Below are positions 25,450 through 34,162 of a stretch of DNA of 64,000 bases, in pieces; within the stretch, counting starts at the first letter, position 1, and each line of letters begins with the position of its first letter. Below the pieces are notes generated by a model, which saw nothing but the letters and a program-made list of their open reading frames with translations, searched no databases and had not been told where the DNA came from. The translations under genes were made by a program, and so were the position numbers. The stretch comes from JAXGMV01 sp040768445 (GTDB taxonomy: Bacteria; Chloroflexota; Anaerolineae; Anaerolineales; Anaerolineaceae). Location: the NCBI GenBank assembly GCA_040768445.1, contig JAXGMV010000001.1, positions 1,240,001-1,304,000 of the forward strand, given 5' to 3'.

Positions 25450-25863
25450 ATGAAGATTTACTATTCATGTTCCGTTTCAGGGGGACGACAGGATTTAGAT
25501 ATTTTTGCCGGCATGGTCAAACTTCTCAAAGACATGGGACATACGGTGCCCACAGAGTACCTTGGGCGGGAGGATTTGCTGGCTCTACTTGAGCCGATGA
25601 GCGACCAGGAAGTCTTTGAGCAGGATGTCTCCTGGCTGAAAGACAGCGACATGGTGGTTGCTGAGGTGAGCACACCTTCTCACGGGGTGGGTTATGAAAT
25701 TGCTCTGGCGCTGATTCTGAATAAGCCGGTATTGTGCCTGTATAAAGCAGGTGTGAATGTGTCAAAAATGATTTCGGGGAATACGCACCCGAACTTTGCC
25801 ATCAAGCCTTATGCTGATATGACAGAAGCAAAGGAAATGATCACCGCGTTTATCAATTCTTAA
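25450..25863 (+). CDS. Nucleoside 2-deoxyribosyltransferase / DNPH1-like N-hydrolase
   Basis: The 137-aa protein matches the family that cleaves the N-glycosidic bond of deoxynucleotides (2'-deoxynucleoside 5'-phosphate N-hydrolase, Rcl). The N-terminus IYYSCSVSGGRQD binds the phosphate. DMVVAEVSTPSHGVGYEIALAL has the catalytic Glu in the GYEIA block. KPVLCLYK and a late NFAIKPY region fit. GGAG is seen nine bases before the ATG at 25450. The role would be nucleotide pool cleaning or salvage. It is alone between a divergent membrane gene and the J-domain gene. Confidence 0.85.
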   Translation: MKIYYSCSVSGGRQDLDIFAGMVKLLKDMGHTVPTEYLGREDLLALLEPMSDQEVFEQDVSWLKDSDMVVAEVSTPSHGVGYEIALALILNKPVLCLYKAGVNVSKMISGNTHPNFAIKPYADMTEAKEMITAFINS

Positions 25864-26001
25864 TCAACACGATAACTATAATAATCCACTCAACGGGCCT
25901 GGCGCAGGCAGTTGAGGTTGTACAGGCTTAATTGGCCGTGCTGTTTCTTCTAAATCTAATGAAAAAATAATAAGAATTCGTTAAGATTATGGTTATAAAG
26001 C

Positions 26002-26035
26002 TTGACTAACGTTGTTATAGGCATAAAATCAAATT
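26002..26035 (+). promoter_or_regulatory. Promoter placing transcription start at the DnaJ-like start codon
   Basis: TTGACT (26002-26007), a 16-bp spacer and TAAAAT (26024-26029) form a good sigma-70-type promoter. Seven bases after the -10 is 26036, the A of the ATG. With no ribosome site present, the mRNA is probably leaderless. Confidence 0.6.
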
Positions 26036-26971
26036 ATGGAATATAAAGATTATTACAAGATACTGGGCGTTGACCGCAAGGCCAGCCAGGAAGAAATACG
26101 AAAAGCATATCGAAAGCTTGCCATGAGCTATCACCCTGACCACAACCAGGGCAATAAGCAGGCGGAAGAAAAGTTTAAAGAGATTAATGAAGCCAACCAG
26201 GTACTGAGTAATCCTGAGCAAAGGGCGCGCTATGACCAGTTGGGTGAATCTTATTCAAGCTGGCAGCAGCGCGGTCAACCAGGTAATTTCAACTGGGAGG
26301 ACTGGTTTGTACGTACCGGCCAGCAGGGCGGAACCGCAACACAGGTCGATATGCGTGACTTTGAAGACCTGTTTGGCGGCGGCTTTTCGGATTTCTTCAC
26401 TTCCATCTTTGGAGGTGGCATGGCCGGCGCATCACGCGGCCAGCGTACCCGCAGGACCACCGTACGTAAACCTGAACCTGTTGAGCACCCGGTGCAGATC
26501 ACGTTTAATGAGGCGTTCAAGGGAACCGAGCGAATTATCCAAATTGACGGCCGGCGTCTAAATGTAAAAATTCCTGCCGGTGCTGCTAAAGGGACAAAGG
26601 TTCGGGTTGCCAACCAGGGTCCTGCCAATGCCGCAGGACAGCAAAGTGACCTGTACCTGGTGATTGATGTTCAACCCAACTCACAGTTCGAACGCAAGGG
26701 TGATGATCTCTACACAGATGTGACTGTTGATCTTTACACTGCTGTGTTGGGCGGGCAGGTGAATGTGCCAACGCCAGCAGGCAGCGTGGTGTTGACCATC
26801 CCCGCAGGTACGCAGCCCGGCCAGGCATTCAGACTATCAGGGCGTGGGATGCCTAACTTGCGCAACCCCTCATCTTATGGCAATCTCTTTGCCAGGGTGA
26901 AGGTGACGCTGCCCAAACAATTGACTGATGAGCAGCGAAAACTATTTGAACAATTAAAGGTACTCAAGTAA
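26036..26971 (+). CDS. DnaJ-class co-chaperone, CbpA-like (no zinc finger)
   Basis: This is a co-chaperone of DnaK. The J domain occupies residues 3-70 (DYYKILGVDRKAS, HPD in YHPDHNQ), followed by a Gly/Phe-rich stretch (about 75-135, with DLFGGGFSDFF). Two beta-rich C-terminal substrate-binding domains run to residue 311. The CxxCxGxG zinc region of DnaJ is absent, which makes it CbpA/DnaJ-type II. The upstream promoter suggests a leaderless transcript. No dnaK or grpE is nearby. Confidence 0.93.
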   Translation: MEYKDYYKILGVDRKASQEEIRKAYRKLAMSYHPDHNQGNKQAEEKFKEINEANQVLSNPEQRARYDQLGESYSSWQQRGQPGNFNWEDWFVRTGQQGGTATQVDMRDFEDLFGGGFSDFFTSIFGGGMAGASRGQRTRRTTVRKPEPVEHPVQITFNEAFKGTERIIQIDGRRLNVKIPAGAAKGTKVRVANQGPANAAGQQSDLYLVIDVQPNSQFERKGDDLYTDVTVDLYTAVLGGQVNVPTPAGSVVLTIPAGTQPGQAFRLSGRGMPNLRNPSSYGNLFARVKVTLPKQLTDEQRKLFEQLKVLK

Positions 26972-27101
26972 AATCACACACCGCCGACTTCACTGATTTT
27001 GTTGTGCAAGGCAGGCGGCGAGAATATCACGGTGTCAGGGTGAAAGGCAGCTGCCCAGGGGTTTCATCCACGCCACCCGGTTTAACCGTTGAAAGGATGT
27101 T

Positions 27102-28289
27102 ATGAACAAGAAAACACTTTGGCTGCTGATCACACTATTATTATCGGTATCAGTTGGCTGCATCAGCCTGCCCACGTTTTCACTGCAGCCTGATACAACC
27201 GAAGCGCCACCGGCAACAGCAGTTCCGACCTCAGCCGTAGTTATGCAGGCTCCTGTTCAGTCTGTTGCAGTTGAAATTGACCCGGAAGAGTTGAGCGCTA
27301 TGGAGAATGTGCTGGTTGGCGTTTACAACAGGGTCAACCCGGGAGTGGTTGCCATTCAAACCCTCAGTGAAATGGGCGGCTCTCAGGGCTCTGGTTTTGT
27401 GTATGATATGCAGGGACACATCATCACCAATTATCATGTGGTTGAAGGGGCTACCGACCTGGAGGTTGATTTTCCCTCTGGTGTGAAAGTGCGCGGCGAG
27501 GTGATTGGCACCGACCTGGATTCAGATATTGCTGTGATCAAAGTTCAGGTTGATCCGAATGCACTGCAGCCGGTGACATTGGGCGATTCGGATGATGTCC
27601 ACATTGGACAGATGGTAATTGCTATCGGCAACCCGTTTGGTCTCAGTTCTTCCATGACGTTGGGTATTGTCTCAGCCAAAGGGCGCACGCTTGATTCGAT
27701 GCGCCAGACAACGCAAGGTCAAAATTTCTCAGCCGGTGATATCATCCAGACGGATGCTGCCATCAACCCGGGCAATTCGGGCGGTCCGTTGATCAACTTG
27801 AAGGGAGAGGTGATCGGGGTGAACCGCGCAATTCGTACTGCCAATATGACTGCTGTTGGCGAGCCCACTAATTCCGGCATTGGTTTTGCCATCTCCATCA
27901 ATATCGTCAAGCGAGTTGTGCCGGGGATTATCGAAAACGGTAAATATGATTATCCTTACCTCGGAATTTCGGCGTTAGAGGAACTCTCGCTGCTGCAGCA
28001 GGAAGCCCTGGGTATGCGCGATGTAACTGGCGCATATGTGGTGGAGGTGGTCAGTGGTGGGCCGGGAGATAAAGCCGGTTTGAAAGCTGGCACTAAAACA
28101 ACACCGTTTGTGGGATTATTTTCAGGAGGTGATTTGATTGTGGGCGTGGACGGACGCCCTGTTCGAGTTTTCGGCGAATTATTGAGTTATCTAATGACCA
28201 GCAAAAGCCCGGGTGATACGATCACGTTAACCGTTATGCGGGCGAATGAAAAGAAAGACATTGAAGTCACTCTCGGAGAGCGCCCGTAA
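27102..28289 (+). CDS. HtrA/DegP-type serine protease with C-terminal PDZ, lipid-anchored
   Basis: The 395-aa protein starts with a signal peptide ending SVSVGC, a likely lipobox, so it is anchored on the outer face of the membrane and probably handles envelope protein quality control. The trypsin-like domain (about 75-280) has all three catalytic residues: His in TNYHVV, Asp in LDSDIAVIKV and Ser in NPGNSGGPL. A single PDZ domain follows (about 285-390; GGPGDKAGLKAG and DLIVGVDGRPV). GAAAGGA precedes the ATG. It lies 53 bases ahead of the baeRF gene, perhaps in one operon. Confidence 0.93.
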   Translation: MNKKTLWLLITLLLSVSVGCISLPTFSLQPDTTEAPPATAVPTSAVVMQAPVQSVAVEIDPEELSAMENVLVGVYNRVNPGVVAIQTLSEMGGSQGSGFVYDMQGHIITNYHVVEGATDLEVDFPSGVKVRGEVIGTDLDSDIAVIKVQVDPNALQPVTLGDSDDVHIGQMVIAIGNPFGLSSSMTLGIVSAKGRTLDSMRQTTQGQNFSAGDIIQTDAAINPGNSGGPLINLKGEVIGVNRAIRTANMTAVGEPTNSGIGFAISINIVKRVVPGIIENGKYDYPYLGISALEELSLLQQEALGMRDVTGAYVVEVVSGGPGDKAGLKAGTKTTPFVGLFSGGDLIVGVDGRPVRVFGELLSYLMTSKSPGDTITLTVMRANEKKDIEVTLGERP

Positions 28290-28342
28290 AGGCGCTGTGA
28301 GACTCCTCTCAGCCAGTATATTTCTTATTTTAGGAGGTCGTT

Positions 28343-29446
28343 ATGTTATCTAATGAAAATGTAAAAGAGCTGTTAGCGTTCCCAAACCAATCGGAGCCGG
28401 TGATCAGCCTGTATCTTAATGCCGATCCAATGGAGGGAAGCGCTGATGTTTACAAACTGCGACTGCGAAATATGCTGAAAGGGATCAGCCCAACCAAAGA
28501 TGTCCAGGCGATTGAGCATTATTTTAACCTGGAATATGATTGGTCTGGGCGTAGCGTGGTGGTTTTTTCGTGTTCTGCTTCAGACTTTTTCAGGGCATAT
28601 CCTCTAGCGCTGCCAGTCAAGGATATGATTCAGGTCAGCCAGCAGCCGGTGGTGCAGCCGTTGATCCGCCTGCTCGACAGCTTTGGCGGCTATGGCGTTG
28701 TGCTGGTTGACAAGCAGGGTGCCCGCTTGTTCCATTTTAACCTCGGTGAATTGAAGGAACAAGAAGGTGTTGTGGGCGACGAGGTGAAACGCACCAAACG
28801 CGGCGGTGCTTCTACAATGCCCGGACACCGGGGTGGCATTGCCCGCCGTACACGTGCTATGGATGAGACCATTGACCGCAACATGCGCGATGCAGTCGAG
28901 TTTGCGGTTGATTTCTTTGAAGAAAAGCGCATCCGCCGCATTATTCTGTGCGGTTCAGATGATAACATTGCACTATTCAAGAGCTTTTTACCCAAGGCAT
29001 GGCAAAGCCTGGTGATTGGTACATTTGCCATGGGAATGGATGCCAGCCATCAGGATGTGATGGAAAAAGCCATCCAGGTGGGCTATGACTCTGAAAATAA
29101 GCGAAAACAAAAGATTATTGAAGCTCTGGTGACTGCTACATCGAAAGGTGAAAATGCGGTGAGTGGCATTGAACAAACACTGGAAGCTGTCCAGGCCAAC
29201 CGTGTCAAGACGCTTGTCGTGACTGAAGGCTACCATGTCTCCGGTTATCACTGCGCACAATGCGGTTACCTGAGCGTCAAGACCATCAGAGATTGCCCGA
29301 ACTGCATCAGCCAGTTGGAGCCTGTTAACGATGTGATTGAGTATGCTATCACCGCTGTGTTGAAAAGCGGAGGAGATATTGAATTTGTACCCGAGTCAAC
29401 CGACTTGAACCGGGTTGGAGGCATTGGGGCAATACTCAGGTATTGA
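28343..29446 (+). CDS. baeRF-family protein (archaeo-eukaryotic release factor 1-like)
   Basis: The 367-aa protein resembles the bacterial aeRF1-like (baeRF) families, which have the middle and C-terminal fold of eukaryotic release factor eRF1 and the Vms1 tRNA hydrolase. Recognisable parts are PVISLYLN near the start, VVLVDKQGARLFHFNLGE, a basic Gly-rich loop with MPGHRGG in place of the eRF1 GGQ, and VIGTFAMGMDASHQDVME. A CxxC...CxxC zinc ribbon (C304, C307, C318, C321) lies near the end. Such proteins may act on stalled ribosomes, but this is inferred. TAGGAGG precedes the ATG. Confidence 0.8.
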   Translation: MLSNENVKELLAFPNQSEPVISLYLNADPMEGSADVYKLRLRNMLKGISPTKDVQAIEHYFNLEYDWSGRSVVVFSCSASDFFRAYPLALPVKDMIQVSQQPVVQPLIRLLDSFGGYGVVLVDKQGARLFHFNLGELKEQEGVVGDEVKRTKRGGASTMPGHRGGIARRTRAMDETIDRNMRDAVEFAVDFFEEKRIRRIILCGSDDNIALFKSFLPKAWQSLVIGTFAMGMDASHQDVMEKAIQVGYDSENKRKQKIIEALVTATSKGENAVSGIEQTLEAVQANRVKTLVVTEGYHVSGYHCAQCGYLSVKTIRDCPNCISQLEPVNDVIEYAITAVLKSGGDIEFVPESTDLNRVGGIGAILRY

Positions 29447-29474
29447 CAGTAAAAACTAATCCAATACTACCAAA

Positions 29475-29514
29475 AGGCTGCACAACAGATGATGCTGTGC
29501 AGCCTGATTTTTTA
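29475..29514 (+). terminator. Intrinsic terminator after baeRF gene
   Basis: Arms 29475-29484 and 29496-29505 (extended inward by a few pairs) are followed by GATTTTTTAAG. It separates the plus-strand HtrA-baeRF unit from the convergent minus-strand genes. Confidence 0.88.
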
Positions 29515-29517
29515 AGT

Positions 29518-30354
29518 TTAGCGTACGTAGATGGTGGTTGTCAAGATGCAGGCTGTGCGTGTGCTGTACCTGAGTACCCACGAGGTGGTGTAGCGCCCTG
29601 GCTCTGATGGCGCCTGCATATCAACAATCAGTTCAATTTCATCACCCGGGCGGACGTAATTCTTTATATTATATGAGTCCTCATACTTGTGCATGCGCGT
29701 ACCGTTAGCATAGCTCAATTTGGTTGAGGTGATTGTCCAGGTGTATGCACTTTTGTTTTTGATCGTCCAGCGCGCATCAAAATCTTCCCAGGGTTTTAGC
29801 ACAGCACCAATTTTTGGGGTTTGTTCAAGTAACTCGCAGTCGTATTTCACGATGTTGACGACCGGGGTGGGAGCAAGCGGCGTGTACAGCGGCAGATTAT
29901 TGTCAATGGTGGGCGCTACCAGGCTTTCAAGCATGACCACAGTGGGAATTCCACCAGCCGCCTGAGTGCTTGTCGGGGTTGATGGTGCTTCCGTTCCGGT
30001 AAGCTCCGCAGGCAGGGCGGTACCGGTCAGCCTGGCAGAGAGCGTGCGCATCAGGGCCGGCGTCAGGTTGGGGGTCTCTGTTGCTGTTGGGACAAGATCT
30101 TCCTGAGCTAGTGAGGTTGACGACGATAGAAACCCGCCGGCCTGCAGGGTCTTATTGACCGACGTCTCGATGCGGGATTGGTGGTTTCCAGAAACTGCCT
30201 GGGCTGTCTGCTGAATGATGGGCAGGTTCGTCTCATTGTAGAACGGCTCTACCATGGTATCAATAATTGATGGACCGGTCAGGCAGGCTGAGGCCAACCC
30301 TGACAGGATCAGTAAGGTGCTGAAGAGGAGCCTTTTTTTTGCTTTACACAACAT
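29518..30354 (-). CDS. Lipoprotein with NBR1-type Ig-like domain
   Basis: The 278-aa product from the ATG at 30354 (AGGACAGGC before it) has a basic signal with lipobox GLASAC. A disordered Thr/Ser/Pro-rich region with TGTALPAELTG follows. The C-terminal 100 residues form an NBR1-like Ig domain, with VLKPWEDFDARWTIKNKS, a Trp-rich core WTIT, RPGDEIELIVDM and SEPGRYTTSWVLR. These domains are common in secreted Chloroflexota proteins and probably bind other surface components. Two Cys in the domain could form a disulfide. Its partner is unknown. Confidence 0.83.
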   Translation of the reverse strand: MLCKAKKRLLFSTLLILSGLASACLTGPSIIDTMVEPFYNETNLPIIQQTAQAVSGNHQSRIETSVNKTLQAGGFLSSSTSLAQEDLVPTATETPNLTPALMRTLSARLTGTALPAELTGTEAPSTPTSTQAAGGIPTVVMLESLVAPTIDNNLPLYTPLAPTPVVNIVKYDCELLEQTPKIGAVLKPWEDFDARWTIKNKSAYTWTITSTKLSYANGTRMHKYEDSYNIKNYVRPGDEIELIVDMQAPSEPGRYTTSWVLRYSTRTACILTTTIYVR

Positions 30355-30376
30355 GCCTGTCCTAACCATTTCACAA

Positions 30377-30832
30377 TCAGGATTGCTTGAAAGATACCAA
30401 TTCAAGCTTGATCTGATAAACAAAAATCCGGTCAAGGTCAGCCGGCGCGTAGGTCATTGGTTGGGCGCCGTAATGTGTAACGATGATATCCAGCCCTGCC
30501 TGCACCTGCTCAGGGTCTTCCAGCCGGGTGATGTTGCCTTTCCCCAGCAGGCTCATGTAATGCGTGGTGTATTTGCAGGGTGTAGGCGCTGGGACTACCT
30601 CAACCGCGTGCTGAATTGAAAATGAAACCGATGTGCCATCTTGAAAAACTTCAAGCTTGTGCCCGTGTTTGCCGCTGTGAATGTAGATACGCCCATCATT
30701 GTACCCGAAGCTGATAGGAACCAGATAGATACCGTTATCATCTGGCGCAGCCAGCGTGCAGTAATCTGCTGTTGCTAACAATAATTCGGCTTTTTGGCGG
30801 TCAGATAGTGACAGGTGACCCAAAGGGTCCAT
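30377..30832 (-). CDS. Pyridoxamine 5'-phosphate oxidase-family protein
   Basis: This is a 151-aa split-barrel flavin-binding protein. It reads DYCTLAAPDDNGIYLVPISFGYNDGRIYIHSG then GHKLEVFQDGTSVSFSI, a pattern typical of the PNPOx-like group often annotated as NimA-related nitroimidazole resistance or general FMN-binding proteins. The start at 30832 is set by GGAG seven bases before; a longer frame would be spurious. It precedes the NBR1-Ig lipoprotein by 22 bases, and the two may be co-transcribed. Confidence 0.85.
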   Translation of the reverse strand: MDPLGHLSLSDRQKAELLLATADYCTLAAPDDNGIYLVPISFGYNDGRIYIHSGKHGHKLEVFQDGTSVSFSIQHAVEVVPAPTPCKYTTHYMSLLGKGNITRLEDPEQVQAGLDIIVTHYGAQPMTYAPADLDRIFVYQIKLELVSFKQS

Positions 30833-30920
30833 AGCGTTCTCCTGCTTGGTTGACAAGATAGGATGCTGGCATGAGAGTGCCATTCACAGGTTCAATTTTA
30901 ACCTAAAAATGATAGGTTAA

Positions 30921-32717
30921 TTACGGGATCGTGCTTGCATTCCCACCGGGGACTTCAGGCGTACTGACTACCTCATCTGTCGCTGAAGGCGCTGCTTCGG
31001 CAGATACGGCAGCCTCATCGGCTGTGCCGGCATCACCCAACAGTGTCTGAGGGGCGCCTGCAGGTTCGGGCATGCGACTGATATCTTCCACATAATTGAC
31101 AGCACCCTGGCAGGCAGGATCAAGCAGGGGACTGATCTCATCCCATACTAATGGGCGGCCGCTGAACCAGGCTTCTTCGACAGCTTTACCAAGGCAGCCG
31201 GGTCCGGCGTTGTAGTTAGCCAACGTCATGCGCCAGAGATCATCATAAGTGCTGACATAGCCAGCTTTCTGTTTGGTGGTGTTCTCAACCATCTGGGCAA
31301 CCTGCTGGCAGTTTCCCCGCAAGGTTTCAGCGAAGACGTTGATGCTGAAATTCGCCTGGGTTAGATTGATGCCTACCGGGCAGTTGAGACAGGTGGCATT
31401 GACATGTGTCACCAGCGCGCCGCGCAGCATACTTTGATACTGCGGCTCAAGCTTGCGAAAACCCTGCGCACAGAAAGATTGATCCAGGACCAGCGGACAG
31501 AACTGCTGGAAGAAGGTTGGGTTCCAGAGCAGGACGGTGTCAGCGCCTTTCACAGTCATCTGTCCCAGCCCTGCCTCTTCAAGCGTATCATAAATACCAG
31601 GCCAAAACTGGCTCTCGCGGCTGAAGATATTTTTCATCAACTGGGCCGGCACGCCGGTGTCCTGAGAAACGTTCAATATTTCGCTGTTAAACCGGTTCTG
31701 CCATTCGGTCATGACCGGAGCGGCTGTCTCTACGCCGCATTCATTGGCAGTGGTGTTGGTGCTGAAGCCACCACCGGGGCAGTGGCTGGCATCTACCAGC
31801 CCGTTGCGGATCAATTGGGCTGCCAGGTAGTAGTAAGACACAGATGACTGCAGTCCCTCAACCGTATCCGGCGAGGTTAACCAGGCAGAAGGACCACCTA
31901 CATCCGGAAAAACCTCCCAGATATCGGCACAGCTGGCAGGTGCTTTGCCGCGCCACTGTGCGCTGAGTACATCCACATACCATAACGGTTCATCAACTTT
32001 TTCTCCTTCAGGCGCCATAAAGTCACCCCAGGGGATGACCCGCACACGCGCCGTGTAGAGTGGTGATGAGTCGCCGTAGGAGGAATCTGCCCAGAAGGTA
32101 ACGGTGGTACCCTGTGTGCCAGTTGCCGGCAGAGGCAGGATGCACTGGCCGCCGGGGCAGGTGAAGGGCTGATCGAAGATGACGCCGTTGACACTGATGA
32201 TCTGTTCGTTGGGCAGCGGTTCCTCAGCAGTGAACAACAGGCCGGGCTGGCTGGTACAGCTGTTGCCGGGACCCTGCGGGTCGCAGCCTGTGATGCTGAC
32301 CCATACCTGCGGCATGGGGAGTTCAATTTTTACCTGTTTCTGTTCGCGGGTTGAGCCAGCCAGGTGTAAATATAAGCCTTCACAGTCTTGTTTCTGATCT
32401 GATGTGGAAATACTGCAGGCGTCGGTTGCCATCCAATCTTCATAAATATCTTTCCCGCAGTGGAAGTAAACCTCAGCGCCGGTGGGCAGGCCTTCATGGT
32501 CAGCCAGCACATCGCAAACGACGGTGTTGGTCTCCCAGCTGAGCAGCCACCAGCGGTAGAGTGTGTAATCCATGTCAATGGTGGTGATTCTTTTTGGTCG
32601 GGTACCGCCATCATCTGCAGAAACAGGCAATACTGCAGACTGCCTGACACCAGTAAAGATGATAAGCATTAATAGCGCCGATAAACCTGCCCTTAGCAGT
32701 TTCTTCAAGCAGCCCAC
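30921..32717 (-). CDS. Secreted lytic-transglycosylase-like protein (598 aa)
   Basis: An N-terminal signal sequence (LRAGLSALLMLIIFTGV) directs export. Residues about 50-270 are a Cys-rich beta-sheet region with several short disulfide candidates and no family I know. The C-terminal part (about 330-520) is a lysozyme-like SLT fold: a likely catalytic Glu in FSRESQFWPG, then GLGQMT and TLANYNAGPG, as in transglycosylases that cut peptidoglycan. Long Cys-bearing inserts (QFCPLV, ATCLNCPVG) distinguish it from classical Slt proteins. The tail is Ala/Thr/Pro-rich. The gene is alone on the minus strand; the family call rests on these three motifs. Confidence 0.78.
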   Translation of the reverse strand: MGCLKKLLRAGLSALLMLIIFTGVRQSAVLPVSADDGGTRPKRITTIDMDYTLYRWWLLSWETNTVVCDVLADHEGLPTGAEVYFHCGKDIYEDWMATDACSISTSDQKQDCEGLYLHLAGSTREQKQVKIELPMPQVWVSITGCDPQGPGNSCTSQPGLLFTAEEPLPNEQIISVNGVIFDQPFTCPGGQCILPLPATGTQGTTVTFWADSSYGDSSPLYTARVRVIPWGDFMAPEGEKVDEPLWYVDVLSAQWRGKAPASCADIWEVFPDVGGPSAWLTSPDTVEGLQSSVSYYYLAAQLIRNGLVDASHCPGGGFSTNTTANECGVETAAPVMTEWQNRFNSEILNVSQDTGVPAQLMKNIFSRESQFWPGIYDTLEEAGLGQMTVKGADTVLLWNPTFFQQFCPLVLDQSFCAQGFRKLEPQYQSMLRGALVTHVNATCLNCPVGINLTQANFSINVFAETLRGNCQQVAQMVENTTKQKAGYVSTYDDLWRMTLANYNAGPGCLGKAVEEAWFSGRPLVWDEISPLLDPACQGAVNYVEDISRMPEPAGAPQTLLGDAGTADEAAVSAEAAPSATDEVVSTPEVPGGNASTIP

Positions 32718-32844
32718 GTCCGATCACTATAAGACTTGCGATTTTAATTACTCTGATGATTACTGTATCACAATTTTAGCATAAATGCCTGATAGATATA
32801 ACACCTATCAGGGTATTTTTCTTGATGAAATAATTATTCTGTTA

Positions 32845-34149
32845 TCAGGCAAGCGGTCTGTATGGTAAGCCGGTTTGATAGAAGCGGTTTGGATTGTGGA
32901 ACAACCAATCCTCTGCCACCTGCTCGGCGGCTCTGATATCCAAAAATTCCCGCTCGACCATCTCAGACAGGGCGCAGGAAATATTTTCGCGCGTGATCTG
33001 TGCATGCGCCCAGGCACGGTCAGCGCTGCCAAAGTAATCTGACCCGTGGGCGTGTATCTTCCCGTGCGGCACGGCAGAGAGCGCCTGCATATAAAGCTGC
33101 TGGCTGTAGACCGGATCAATAATGTTGACCCAGCAAAAGTTGAGGTTGACATTGGGGTAATTCTTGACCAGGAACAGGATCTCGCCGTTGTAGGGCCAGT
33201 TGGCATGAAAGAGGTCAAAGCGTGTATCGGGGTGCGCCTGCAAGACAGGCGTAAGCAGAACGGCATTTGCCTTGGTGATTTCGTTGCGGATGCCTGCCAT
33301 ATGCCCGGTGTGCAGTTGCACCGGTAGGTCAAGCGCCGCCGCCATATCCATGAATTGGTGGAAGAGGTAATCCTCGAGTGCTTTGATGCCGTCAGGGTAA
33401 GGCAGTATGTTCTCAGGATTGGCGATTAGCCAATCAAAGATGGCTTCAGCCTCCTGGCAGGATGGCGATGAGAATGACAGGCTGCGATCATAGGCACATT
33501 CGTCCTTGAATGCCACGGCACCGAAATCCTTATGGATTTGGAAAATCTCCCTGCAGATCTCGAGATACTCCCCCAGATAACCCGCAGGTTTGCCCAGCCT
33601 GCCGGCGATGTTGTGAATGTCGCCGGCGCAGGTGAGCTTGTGATAATCTATCAAAGCGATCACCGGACGGGAGCGCGGCGGCAGTTGTTGCGTGCCAGCC
33701 TGCATTGCTCCTACATCCAATGCCATGTGTTCAAGGCGAAGGACGATGCCGGCGTCATCCAGTATCTTTTCAAACAGCAGCGGGTCCCTCAGGTCCAGCA
33801 GGTTCTCCTGCATTTTGAGCAGTGCCGGCAAGTTCAGCTCGTCTATGCCGTAAAAGTGGCTCAATACCCTGCGGCTGACCTGTGCATAGCCGGTGTGTTT
33901 GGTTAGCTGCCACATGCGTTCAAAGGTCGGCCAGCGGGACTCCAAAGGAATAGAGGTATCCAGCAGGTACTCTGCCTGCGCATCGGATGATACGCTCCAG
34001 ATGTCACTGTGAAAGTAACCGGCCATGATGGCGGCTATGGCGTCAGTGTATGCCGGCTCACACACGGTGGTGTGATCGTGGGTGTCAATGATTGGCGTGC
34101 GGCGGCAGAAATCCAACAGTCTGTCAAAATATGGCGAGGGATGACGCAT
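32845..34149 (-). CDS. Amidohydrolase-superfamily TIM-barrel metal enzyme (uronate-isomerase-like)
   Basis: The 434-aa cytoplasmic protein has the metal-binding HxH in IDTHDH near residue 22. Later ligands are QLHTGH, LFHANWPY and HAHGSDYFG, with the Asp of the last block expected at strand 8. The composition is close to the glucuronate isomerase/amidohydrolase_2 group. Whether it is an isomerase or hydrolase cannot be told. CGGAGG precedes the ATG. It begins 13 bases after the LCP-propeller gene ends, so they are an operon even though one product is extracellular. Confidence 0.8.
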   Translation of the reverse strand: MRHPSPYFDRLLDFCRRTPIIDTHDHTTVCEPAYTDAIAAIMAGYFHSDIWSVSSDAQAEYLLDTSIPLESRWPTFERMWQLTKHTGYAQVSRRVLSHFYGIDELNLPALLKMQENLLDLRDPLLFEKILDDAGIVLRLEHMALDVGAMQAGTQQLPPRSRPVIALIDYHKLTCAGDIHNIAGRLGKPAGYLGEYLEICREIFQIHKDFGAVAFKDECAYDRSLSFSSPSCQEAEAIFDWLIANPENILPYPDGIKALEDYLFHQFMDMAAALDLPVQLHTGHMAGIRNEITKANAVLLTPVLQAHPDTRFDLFHANWPYNGEILFLVKNYPNVNLNFCWVNIIDPVYSQQLYMQALSAVPHGKIHAHGSDYFGSADRAWAHAQITRENISCALSEMVEREFLDIRAAEQVAEDWLFHNPNRFYQTGLPYRPLA

Positions 34150-34162
34150 GGGTCCTCCGTTT

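Noticed and set aside
32788..32812. Hairpin CCTGATAG/CTATCAGG followed by a T-run
   Set aside because: It points along the plus strand, but both neighbouring genes are on the minus strand; a terminator role could not be assigned.
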